8,553 nt of DNA, taken from assembly GCA_023429985.1 (NCBI GenBank), contig JAEZCV010000152.1, positions 1-8,553 of the forward strand, written 5' to 3'. The translations under genes were made by a program, and so were the position numbers. Origin of the DNA: Bacteroidota bacterium. GTDB taxonomy: Bacteria > Bacteroidota > Bacteroidia > Chitinophagales > Chitinophagaceae. Of this stretch, positions 1-6,328 are shown one piece after another (the first letter of the stretch is position 1; every line of letters begins with the position of its first letter). Under the pieces are notes generated by a model. That model was given only the letters and a program-made list of their open reading frames with translations, searched no databases and had not been told where the DNA came from.

Positions 1-983
1 ACTATATACAACCTCCGGCCGAAAACCTTGAAACCGCTTTCTGGCTGGAAAGCGACAGAATGTTATCGCTGGCTTTTACCGAAAACAGCCTGGAAGTGCA
101 GCGCAAAGTAGTGTGTGAAGAATTTAAGGAACATTACCTTAACAAACCGTATGGAGATGTATGGCTTAAACTTCGCGAGCTGGCTTTTGAAGTGCATCCT
201 TACAGGTGGATGACCATTGGCAAGGAACTGTCGCATATAGAAAATGCCAGTTTGCAGGACGTAAAAGATTTCTTTTTTAAACATTACCGTCCTGTAAATG
301 CCATACTGGTTGTGGCAGGAAATGTTACCGTAGAAAAAGTAAAAGAGCTAGCAGAAAAATGGTTTGGCCCCATTGAAAGCGGTAAAAAATACACAAGGCA
401 ATTACCGGAAGAGCCAAAACAAACCATTGCAAAAAAGCTGGAGGTACACGCCAATGTTCCGCTGGATGCATTTTATAAAGCCTGGCATATTTACCCGCGT
501 ATGGATCACCGTTATTATGTATCAGATCTTATTACAGAAATACTGGGCGGTGGCGGCTCATCAAGATTGTTCCAGTCGTTGGTAAAAGAAAAAAAGCTGT
601 TCAGCAATATAGAATGTTACCATTTTGGAACCGTGGATTCCGGATTACTTGCCATTGAAGGAAAGCTTGTAAAAGGTGTGGATATTAAGGATGCCGAAGC
701 TGCGGTTAACGAAGAACTCGAAAAATTAAAATCTTCGAAAGTTGCCAGTTCGGAACTGGACAAGGTGAAGAATAAAACAGAAAGTATGATGGCCTTTGAG
801 GATATGACCTTAATGAACCGTGCCGGAAGCCTTGCCTTTTACGAACTTATGGGAGATGCTGCCTTAATGAATACAGAACTGGATCGTTACCAAAAAGTAA
901 CAGTTGAAGATATTTATGAGGAAAGCAATAATATCTTCCGGGAAGAGAACAGCAGCACTATGTGGTATTTATCTAAGAATTAA
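1..983 (+). CDS. M16 family zinc metallopeptidase (pitrilysin-like), 3' part only
   Basis: This gene runs in from the left edge. The reading frame begins with the codon at position 3, and 326 residues are visible before the TAA at 981-983. The first residues (NLETAFWLESDRM) are the stretch that in M16 peptidases follows the HxxEH zinc motif, so that motif and the true start lie upstream of the window. The conserved segment with VVCEE just after it should hold the third zinc-ligand glutamate. Next come a linker (HYRPVNAILVVAGNV) and the second M16 domain with an LGGGGSSRLFQSLVKEK segment, typical of the substrate-gripping half. An internal ATG at 60 opens the same frame, but it cannot be the start because the family similarity continues upstream of it. 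Bacteroidota usually encode this catalytic subunit beside an inactive partner, as here, and the pair is thought to degrade peptides in the cell envelope. Family assignment is firm; the substrate is unknown. Confidence 0.93.
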   Translation, partial: YIQPPAENLETAFWLESDRMLSLAFTENSLEVQRKVVCEEFKEHYLNKPYGDVWLKLRELAFEVHPYRWMTIGKELSHIENASLQDVKDFFFKHYRPVNAILVVAGNVTVEKVKELAEKWFGPIESGKKYTRQLPEEPKQTIAKKLEVHANVPLDAFYKAWHIYPRMDHRYYVSDLITEILGGGGSSRLFQSLVKEKKLFSNIECYHFGTVDSGLLAIEGKLVKGVDIKDAEAAVNEELEKLKSSKVASSELDKVKNKTESMMAFEDMTLMNRAGSLAFYELMGDAALMNTELDRYQKVTVEDIYEESNNIFREENSSTMWYLSKN

Positions 984-992
984 AATTAAAAA

Positions 993-2267
993 ATGATTGA
1001 CAGGAAGCAGGCGCCTCTAATTAAGGATGCAGTTGATTACACCCTCGTTCTTCGCCCTTACGAAAAATATAGTTTAACAAACGGTGCAGATGTTTATGCA
1101 GTAAATGCAGGTGCAGAAGATGTTTTACAGATCGAATGGGTTTTTTATGCCGGTAACTGGTTTGAAAAAAACAACCTTGTTGCAGCAAGCACCAATTATC
1201 TTTTAAAGAATGGAACAAGCTCCAGGAGTGCATTTGAAATAAATGAACATTTTGAATATTACGGATCTTACCTTAACAGGAATTGTTTTAATGAAACGGC
1301 CGTCATCACACTTCATTGCCTGAGTAAACACCTGGAAGTTTTACTTCCGGTTGTAAAAGAACTGATGGTAGATTCAATTTTTCCCGAAGAAGAACTGGGG
1401 ACCTACCGCCAGAATATGAAACAGCGCTTAAATGTTAACCTGAAAAAATCTGACTTTGTTGCCAGCAGGTTAATAGATTCTTACCTGTATGGAAAGGAAC
1501 ATCCTTATGGAAGATTTTCTTCTTTTGAAGATTTTGATAACCTGAAAAGAGAACAGGTAATTGAATTCTACAATAACTATTACAAGCAGGGGAAATTCCT
1601 GGTATTTGCGGCAGGGAAACTCCCTCAAAATCTATTTTCCTTACTCGACCAACACTTTGGCGATATTCACTGCAGCAGTATTGATGTTTTTGATATTGCC
1701 AGGATAAATGCAGAAGAAAAAAAGTTTAGGATCATGAACGATCCACAGGGTGTTCAGGGTGCTATCAGGCTGTGACAAAATTTTCCGAACCGTCACCACC
1801 CCGATTTTATGAAGGTGCAGGTGCTGAATAATTTATTTGGCGGCTTTTTCGGGTCAAGGCTTATGAGTAATATCCGCGAGGACAAAGGGTATACATATGG
1901 CATTTACAGCTATATTCAGAACCATATTAAAGAAACTGCCTGGATAATCAGCACAGAGGCAGGCAGGGATGTTTGTGAAGCAACTGTTACAGAAGTATAT
2001 AAAGAAATGGAGATCCTCCGGAATGAACTGGTTGGTGATGATGAATTGTTGCTGGTAAAAAATTATATGATGGGCTCCATACTGGGAGACCTTGACGGAC
2101 CGTTTCACATAATCAACCGCTGGAAGAATATTATTTTAAATGATCTTGATGGCGAATATTTTTACAACCAAATCAACGCCATAAAATCGGCATCAGCATC
2201 CGAGATCAAAGAGCTGGCAAATAAATATCTTCATCCGGAAAAATTTTACGAGCTGGTGGTTATTTAA
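993..2267 (+). pseudogene. Second (non-catalytic) M16 peptidase subunit, interrupted by an in-frame TGA
   Basis: Two open segments, 993-1775 (260 aa) and 1809-2267 (152 aa), lie in the same frame and are separated by a single TGA at 1773-1775. Read through, the gene has 424 codons, the usual size of an M16 partner subunit. Codons after the TGA continue the family pattern at once (QNFPNRHHPDF, then VLNNLFGG), so nothing is missing or shifted. The N-terminal half lacks HxxEH: the matching place reads NYLLKNGTSS, which marks it as the inactive partner. The C-terminal half keeps the R and Y residues of IREDKGYTYG (about codons 294-303) that bind substrate in M16 enzymes. It starts 9 bases after the catalytic gene. 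In relatives the residue after IRL or IRI is usually Gly, and GGA to TGA is one base change. This could be a recent nonsense mutation, a sequencing error or a leaky stop. The ATG at 1809 lies inside the fold and is an unlikely independent start. Confidence 0.85.
1773..1775 (+). other. In-frame TGA inside the second M16 gene
   Basis: The TGA falls between codons CTG (Leu) and CAA (Gln), with the same frame open for 260 codons before it and 163 after it. The following base is C, and UGAC is known in E. coli as a weak termination context. Every other gene end in this window is TAA (eight counting this gene's own end) or TAG (one), so TGA is not used as a natural stop here. No convincing SECIS-like hairpin follows: only a weak AAAAT/ATTTT pairing about 25 bases downstream can be drawn. 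Confidence 0.9.
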
Positions 2268-2303
2268 AACACCGGTTTATTTATATACTTTCAAAAGTTA
2301 GAT

Positions 2304-2645
2304 ATGGGATTTGTTATTAAAATAATCATCACTGCACTGGCGGTTTTTGTTGCCGATTTCCTCCTGGACGGGGTGAACATCAACAACGATGCAAAAACAG
2401 TTATTATAGTAGCGCTGGTACTTGCCTTACTTAACACATTTGTAAAACCCATTTTAATAATTTTAACCATACCGGTAACTATTGCAACACTTGGACTTTT
2501 TCTTTTGATAATTAATGCCTTAATGGTAAAATGGGCTGCCAGTTTAATTCCCGGGTTTACTGTTGATGGTTGGTGGCCTGCCCTTTTGTTCAGTTTAATA
2601 GTTTCTTTAGTAACTTATATTTTAGATGGTCTTGCAAAAAGATAA
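2304..2645 (+). CDS. Small PF04020 (phage holin family 4 / YvlD-like) membrane protein
   Basis: This 113-residue protein is almost entirely hydrophobic. Likely membrane segments lie at about residues 4-22, 32-45, 48-62, 63-81 and 92-109; exact borders are uncertain, and four or five helices are possible. The central stretch NTFVKPILIILTIP followed by TLGLFLLIINALMV is the signature of PF04020. Despite the database name 'phage holin family', most members are chromosomal, have no phage neighbours and have no established lytic role; YvlD of Bacillus subtilis is one. There is no phage gene around this copy. It starts 36 bases after the M16 pair and ends 32 bases before the E1 gene on the same strand, so it is probably co-transcribed with them. 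No strong Shine-Dalgarno sequence precedes the ATG, which is normal for this phylum. Function in the inner membrane is unknown. Confidence 0.88.
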   Translation: MGFVIKIIITALAVFVADFLLDGVNINNDAKTVIIVALVLALLNTFVKPILIILTIPVTIATLGLFLLIINALMVKWAASLIPGFTVDGWWPALLFSLIVSLVTYILDGLAKR

Positions 2646-2677
2646 AACGCACCTGGTTCAATACTAGTTTTAAAATC

Positions 2678-4690
2678 ATGAACTTCACTAATAAAGGCCT
2701 CTCCAACGAAGAATTGCTTCACATGTACAAGCAATTGCTCTGGCCGCGACTGATAGAAGAAAAAATGCTGGTGCTTTTACGCCAGGGAAGAATTTCAAAA
2801 TGGTTCAGTGGAATAGGCCAGGAAGCTATTTCTGTTGGTGCCACGCTTGCCATGGAAAAAGATGAGTGGATCATGCCACTGCATCGAAACCTGGGCGTGT
2901 TTACTTCCCGCAATATGCCTTTGCATAAATTGTTCAAACAATGGCAGGGCAACCAGGATGGTTATAGTAAAGGAAGAGAAAGAAGTTTTCATTTTGGAAC
3001 ACGCGAACATCATATCTGCGGTATGATCTCTCACCTTGGCCCCCAGCTTGCCATTGCCGATGGTGTTGCACTTGCTTATAAGCTACGTGGAGAGAATAAG
3101 GCATCGCTCGCATTTACCGGTGATGGAGGAACCAGTGAAGGAGATTTTCATGAAGCATTGAACACAGCTGCTGTTTGGGACCTTCCGGTAATTTTTATTA
3201 TTGAGAACAATGGTTACGGTTTAAGTACGCCTGTTCAGGAACAATACCGCTGCGAAACACTTGCCGACAGGGCAAAAGGTTATGGAATGGAATCGGTTGT
3301 TATTGATGGAAATAATATTCTTACAGTTTATGAAACAATCAAAGGTGTAAGAGATTTTTGTATTAAAAATCAGAAGCCTTACCTGGTGGAGTGTTTAACC
3401 TTCCGCATGCGCGGACATGAAGAAGCCAGCGGAACCAAATATGTTCCTAAAGATCTTTTTGATGCGTGGCAGGTGAAGGATCCAATAAAAAATTATGAAG
3501 AATGGCTGGTGAAAGAAAACATCATTAGCCCGCAACAGGTTGATGATATACGTTCGGATCAAAAGAAAATGATTGAAGAAGAGTTAAAGACAGGATTTGA
3601 CAGTGCCCCCATTGTTGTAAACATCGACAATGAAATAAAGGATATGTATAAAGATGTGGGCATTGAAAGCGCCACTTATATCTCTAAAGGAAAAGAGCTG
3701 GAACAAAAAAGATTTGATGCATCTTCAACAGGTAAGCGAATGATCGATGCCATAAAGGAAGGTTTACATCAAAGTTTGAAGCATCATGAAAATCTTGTTC
3801 TGATGGGGCAGGATATTGCTGAATATGGCGGCGCGTTTAAGATCACGGAAGGCTTTGTTGACGAATTTGGAAAATCAAGAATCAGGAATACACCCTTGTG
3901 TGAAAGCGCTATTGTTGGCTCCTGTTTGGGATTAAGTCTTGAAGGTTTTAAATCGGTAATGGAAATGCAGTTTGCAGATTTTGTTACGGTAGGTTTTAAC
4001 CAGATCATCAACAACCTGGCAAAGATCCATTACAGGTGGGGACAAAATGCCGATGTAGTAATTCGAATGCCAACAGGCGGGGGAGTTGGGGCAGGTCCAT
4101 TTCATTCGCAAAGTAATGAAGCCTGGTTTGTGCATACGCCCGGGTTAAAGGTTGTATATCCATCCACACCAATGGATGCAAAAGGTTTATTGATTGCTGC
4201 AATTAATGATCCTAACCCGGTAATGTATTTCGAACATAAAGCTTTATACAGAAGTGTGAGCGGATATGTTCCTTCGGAATATTATGAAATTGAAATTGGG
4301 AAAGCGCGCCAGGTACAACAGGGCGATGATATCTCCATAATAACTTATGGTGCCGGCGTTCATTGGGCAGAAGATTTTGCATCTGAAAACACCGAGCTTT
4401 CTATTGATATTCTTGACCTGAGAACCCTGCTCCCTTTGGATTATAATGCCATTGCAGCATCGGTAAAAAGAACAGGCAAGGTATTAATACTTCATGAAGA
4501 TTGTTTGATCGGTGGAATTGGCGGAGAGATTGCAGCATGGATCACCGAAAATTGTTTCACTTATCTTGATGCACCTGTATTAAGATGTGCCTCATTAGAC
4601 ACTGCAATTCCTTTTAACCTCGAACTGGAAAAAGCATTTATGGCCAAAGCCCGATTAAGTGAATACATAAACAGGCTGGTGAATTATTAA
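2678..4690 (+). CDS. Fused 2-oxoacid dehydrogenase E1 component, subunits alpha and beta (TPP-dependent)
   Basis: The protein has 670 residues in two halves. Residues about 10-330 are the E1 alpha part. The thiamine diphosphate motif starts with GDG at 148-150 and ends with NN at 177-178, followed by an RMRGHEE segment (243-249) like the His-containing loop of E1 alpha. Residues about 345-670 are the E1 beta part: CESAIVG with the cofactor-contacting Glu409, then GAGPFHSQSNEAW with His476, and a C-terminal transketolase-like domain (HEDCLIGGIGGEIAA, 606-620). E1 decarboxylates a 2-oxoacid and passes the acyl group to the lipoyl E2. The substrate could be branched-chain oxoacids or pyruvate; sequence alone does not settle it. 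Fused E1 proteins of this size are common in Bacteroidota. No E2 or E3 gene is present here. The ATG at 2678 was chosen because the frame's earlier ATG (2570) lies inside the PF04020 gene and adds 36 residues unlike the family. Confidence 0.93.
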   Translation: MNFTNKGLSNEELLHMYKQLLWPRLIEEKMLVLLRQGRISKWFSGIGQEAISVGATLAMEKDEWIMPLHRNLGVFTSRNMPLHKLFKQWQGNQDGYSKGRERSFHFGTREHHICGMISHLGPQLAIADGVALAYKLRGENKASLAFTGDGGTSEGDFHEALNTAAVWDLPVIFIIENNGYGLSTPVQEQYRCETLADRAKGYGMESVVIDGNNILTVYETIKGVRDFCIKNQKPYLVECLTFRMRGHEEASGTKYVPKDLFDAWQVKDPIKNYEEWLVKENIISPQQVDDIRSDQKKMIEEELKTGFDSAPIVVNIDNEIKDMYKDVGIESATYISKGKELEQKRFDASSTGKRMIDAIKEGLHQSLKHHENLVLMGQDIAEYGGAFKITEGFVDEFGKSRIRNTPLCESAIVGSCLGLSLEGFKSVMEMQFADFVTVGFNQIINNLAKIHYRWGQNADVVIRMPTGGGVGAGPFHSQSNEAWFVHTPGLKVVYPSTPMDAKGLLIAAINDPNPVMYFEHKALYRSVSGYVPSEYYEIEIGKARQVQQGDDISIITYGAGVHWAEDFASENTELSIDILDLRTLLPLDYNAIAASVKRTGKVLILHEDCLIGGIGGEIAAWITENCFTYLDAPVLRCASLDTAIPFNLELEKAFMAKARLSEYINRLVNY

Positions 4691-5247
4691 TCATGTTGCT
4701 TACTAAAACTTTTAAATAAAGCTTCAACCGAAGAATTTATAAATGATTCGTCAATGCGACCATCCGTCATTCTCTGGCTGGTCCATCCCTGCCATAACAA
4801 TTTATCTGAATGGGCCTCAACAATACTCAGGAATAATGCAGCTTCTTTAATTGTTCTGTCGTTTTCATTTATGTTTCTCATCCCTGCCGGGTAATGAAGC
4901 GGGTAATACCTGCGGGTAAAGGCATTATAATAATTCTTTTTTACCTGTTCATCAATATTTCCATCAGGTACCATTAAATCGTAAACCACCAGCACATCAG
5001 GGTCCAGGTTAACTTCCTCCCATCCATTGTTCATCAAAAAATTGTTGACAGTTTTACGCACCAGTTCGTCCTCAAAAGGGGTGGTACCAACTCCCGGCAC
5101 ATAAGATGCGGCACCGCTGCTTACCCATGTAAAACTGCGCGCCTTGGCAAGGTTTTCAGAGGCCGAATTCATTACATAAACTTTTTCTGAACATGAAATC
5201 ATACCCAGGGAGAGAGAAAACAGAAAAAGGAAAATAAATCTTCGCAT
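4687..5247 (-). CDS. DUF4136-type lipoprotein
   Basis: This 186-residue protein begins with a lipoprotein signal: MRR, a hydrophobic run at 4-17, and Cys19 in the weak lipobox GMISC. It should be lipid-anchored on the periplasmic side of a membrane. The body matches the DUF4136 (PF13590) layout: an ARSFTW segment near the start (36-41), a short helix with LVRKTVNNFLMNNGWEEV (62-79), the DPDVLVVYDL strand (82-91), and KLLWQGWTSQRM (149-160) before a C-terminal helix. The function of the family is not known. The gene stands alone: its stop overlaps the stop of the convergent E1 gene by 4 bases (TTAA, 4687-4690), and a 228-base intergenic region lies upstream of it. The start at 5247 fits the signal peptide. 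The lipoprotein call is strong and the DUF4136 call is good. Confidence 0.82.
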   Translation of the reverse strand: MRRFIFLFLFSLSLGMISCSEKVYVMNSASENLAKARSFTWVSSGAASYVPGVGTTPFEDELVRKTVNNFLMNNGWEEVNLDPDVLVVYDLMVPDGNIDEQVKKNYYNAFTRRYYPLHYPAGMRNINENDRTIKEAALFLSIVEAHSDKLLWQGWTSQRMTDGRIDESFINSSVEALFKSFSKQHD

Positions 5248-5475
5248 AAACCATCAGGGTCAAAAACTATGCAATTAAGGACGATTGATAAATTCAACCG
5301 GCATTTCCCAGGTTGAGGGCGTTTTCTTATGGCTGGCACGACATTTTAAGCAATCTCAGTAGAAAAATAAAAATCCGGGTTGTGCAACATATGAACCCAA
5401 CAACCTGTCTAAACAAATATCCCCTGAAAGCCCCCGATCCGGTTTCCTGAAAGACTTCACCCTAAAAAATTAATT
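5248..5475. other. Intergenic region between divergent genes
   Basis: This 228-base gap separates the DUF4136 lipoprotein gene (leftward) from the small membrane protein gene (rightward), so promoters for both should lie here. On the - strand TAGTTTTTG (5265-5273) resembles the Bacteroidota -7 box TAnnTTTG with one extra base, which makes it a weak candidate for the lipoprotein gene. No clear -7 box was found for the rightward gene. The right half holds short inverted repeats around 5377-5405. No coding pattern was recognised. Confidence 0.6.
5361..5405 (-). terminator. Possible leftward intrinsic terminator (weak)
   Basis: Read on the - strand, GGTTGT (5405-5400) pairs with ACAACC (5383-5378). 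An alternative stem pairs GGGTT (5398-5394) with AACCC (5381-5377). Both are followed, after CGG or GG, by the T-rich run ATTTTTATTTTTCT (5374-5361). That is the order expected of a Rho-independent terminator for leftward transcripts, such as readthrough from lptC. The stems are only 5-6 base pairs with long loops, so the call is tentative. Confidence 0.22.
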
Positions 5476-5712
5476 ATGTACGCTGTGTTGGATTTCATGG
5501 GAGCTGTTATTTATTTCGTACTGAACATTATCATTTTCCCGCTTATTGTTCTGGTACACGCCATCATTTTTACCTGGATTTTTCAGAAATTTCTTATAAC
5601 AAAATCCCAGCGCATAATAACTAAGATCAAGCATCACCCCCTTACCGAAAGATTGATGGAGAAAAATCTGATTGGTCCAAACCGTTCGGGGCAAATAGAG
5701 GTTACCCATTAA
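5476..5712 (+). CDS. Small one-helix membrane protein, unrecognised
   Basis: This 78-residue product was not recognised. One long hydrophobic segment spans about residues 9-36 (GAVIYFVLNI to FTWIF). A basic, polar tail follows (KSQRIITKIKHH at 43-54), which by the positive-inside rule should be cytoplasmic. The tail ends in a polar stretch without further motifs. It is probably a real gene: it fills exactly the space left by its neighbours, stopping at 5712 one base before the convergent lptC gene stops at 5714, its codon use looks like its neighbours', and it has a plausible membrane topology. There is no obvious Shine-Dalgarno sequence, only an A-rich leader before the ATG. A 93-codon frame lies on the opposite strand (5470-5751), but it runs into the end of lptC in another frame and looks like a shadow. 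Function cannot be stated. Confidence 0.5.
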   Translation: MYAVLDFMGAVIYFVLNIIIFPLIVLVHAIIFTWIFQKFLITKSQRIITKIKHHPLTERLMEKNLIGPNRSGQIEVTH

Positions 5713-5713
5713 G

Positions 5714-6328
5714 CTATTGAGCAATTTGCGGAGCAGCAACTCCCGGTACATTAGTATTGCTATTTCCTAAGCTGCTATCCGGCACTGTAACAGTTCCCGT
5801 GGTTTGACGAATAATAATATTTGAGAGGTCCTGGCTGGCTTCCATTCCCTTGCCTCCATAGATCCTGTCGCCCTTTCGATAAATACGAATACTTTTTTCT
5901 GTGTAGAATTTCTGCGTGTTCTGGTCCCACCATAAATCAGGTGTCCATAAAGTATCTCCATGAATATTGGCAACAATTACACTGTCTTTGAGGTAGGCTT
6001 TATTTAAGGATTCATAATAAGTTCCATGCAATGCTTCAAGATTGCTTTCTTCCCTGCCCGTGCTGTCGAAAAATACCATGTTCAACGAATTGGGAAAGAC
6101 TACGTAAATGGTATCGGTGGCATACCTTAACATGAGAGGAGCGTTCAGGCGTGCTTTCATTTTTCCATTCTGGCTGAAGAAAGTTTCGATGTTCCTGGCT
6201 TCTTCAACCATTTCTCTTTTTTCCTTCCACTCATCCAATTGTTTTTGCGAATTTTCACATGCATAAACAAAGAAGCAGCCCAAAAAAAGGACTGCCATCT
6301 TCCAAATATTTTTTTCAGAATTAATCAT
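5714..6328 (-). CDS. lptC: LPS export ABC transporter periplasmic protein LptC
   Basis: The protein has 204 residues and a lipoprotein-type signal: a hydrophobic run at 11-23 and Cys24 in the lipobox VYAC. Residues about 47-183 fit the LptC/OstA-like beta-jellyroll: repeating short strands such as KMKARLNAPLMLRY (56-69), LEALHGTYYES (98-108), GDTLWTPDLWWDQNTQKFYT (124-143) and GDRIYGGKGMEA (153-164), which in Bacteroidota LptC proteins form the groove for the lipid A part of LPS. LptC links the inner-membrane LptBFG complex to the periplasmic bridge that carries LPS to the outer membrane. The tail after 184 is Asn/Ser/Pro-rich and probably disordered. Its ATG (6326-6328) overlaps the stop of the upstream outer-membrane protein gene as ATGATTAA, which suggests translational coupling. 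A lipid anchor is a known variation of this phylum; E. coli LptC has a membrane helix instead. The gene ends in TAG. Confidence 0.85.
   Translation of the reverse strand: MINSEKNIWKMAVLFLGCFFVYACENSQKQLDEWKEKREMVEEARNIETFFSQNGKMKARLNAPLMLRYATDTIYVVFPNSLNMVFFDSTGREESNLEALHGTYYESLNKAYLKDSVIVANIHGDTLWTPDLWWDQNTQKFYTEKSIRIYRKGDRIYGGKGMEASQDLSNIIIRQTTGTVTVPDSSLGNSNTNVPGVAAPQIAQ

Noticed and set aside
1773..1775. Genome-wide reassignment of TGA (to Gly or Trp) as the cause of the internal TGA
   Set aside because: Only one in-frame TGA appears in well over two thousand codons, Trp is encoded by TGG throughout and Gly by normal GGN codons. A reassigned TGA should appear many times. The rest of the window looks like Bacteroidota, which use the standard bacterial code.
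1773..1815. Selenocysteine insertion at the TGA
   Set aside because: No stable hairpin follows at the expected distance, only a weak A/T pairing, and M16 partner subunits have no known Cys/Sec at this position.
1809..2267. Second segment of the M16 partner as a separate gene starting at the ATG at 1809
   Set aside because: The ATG is inside the conserved HPDFMKVQVLN segment of the fold, has no ribosome binding signal, and the frame is continuous with the upstream segment apart from the TGA.
2268..2303. Terminator or promoter between the M16 pair and the PF04020 gene
   Set aside because: Only a four-base TAAA/TTTA pairing around CACCGG and an imperfect -7-like sequence were found; both are too weak to call.
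2304..2645. Prophage holin or lysis cassette
   Set aside because: The PF04020 name is historical; no endolysin, integrase or structural phage gene is nearby and the neighbours are housekeeping genes.
2570..2677. 36-codon N-terminal extension of the E1 gene
   Set aside because: It overlaps the end of the PF04020 gene in another frame and its residues do not look like E1; the ATG at 2678 gives the normal start.
5470..5751. 93-codon frame on the - strand opposite the small membrane protein
   Set aside because: It starts inside lptC in a different frame, has no recognisable features, and fits poorly beside the compact + strand gene with its clear membrane helix.
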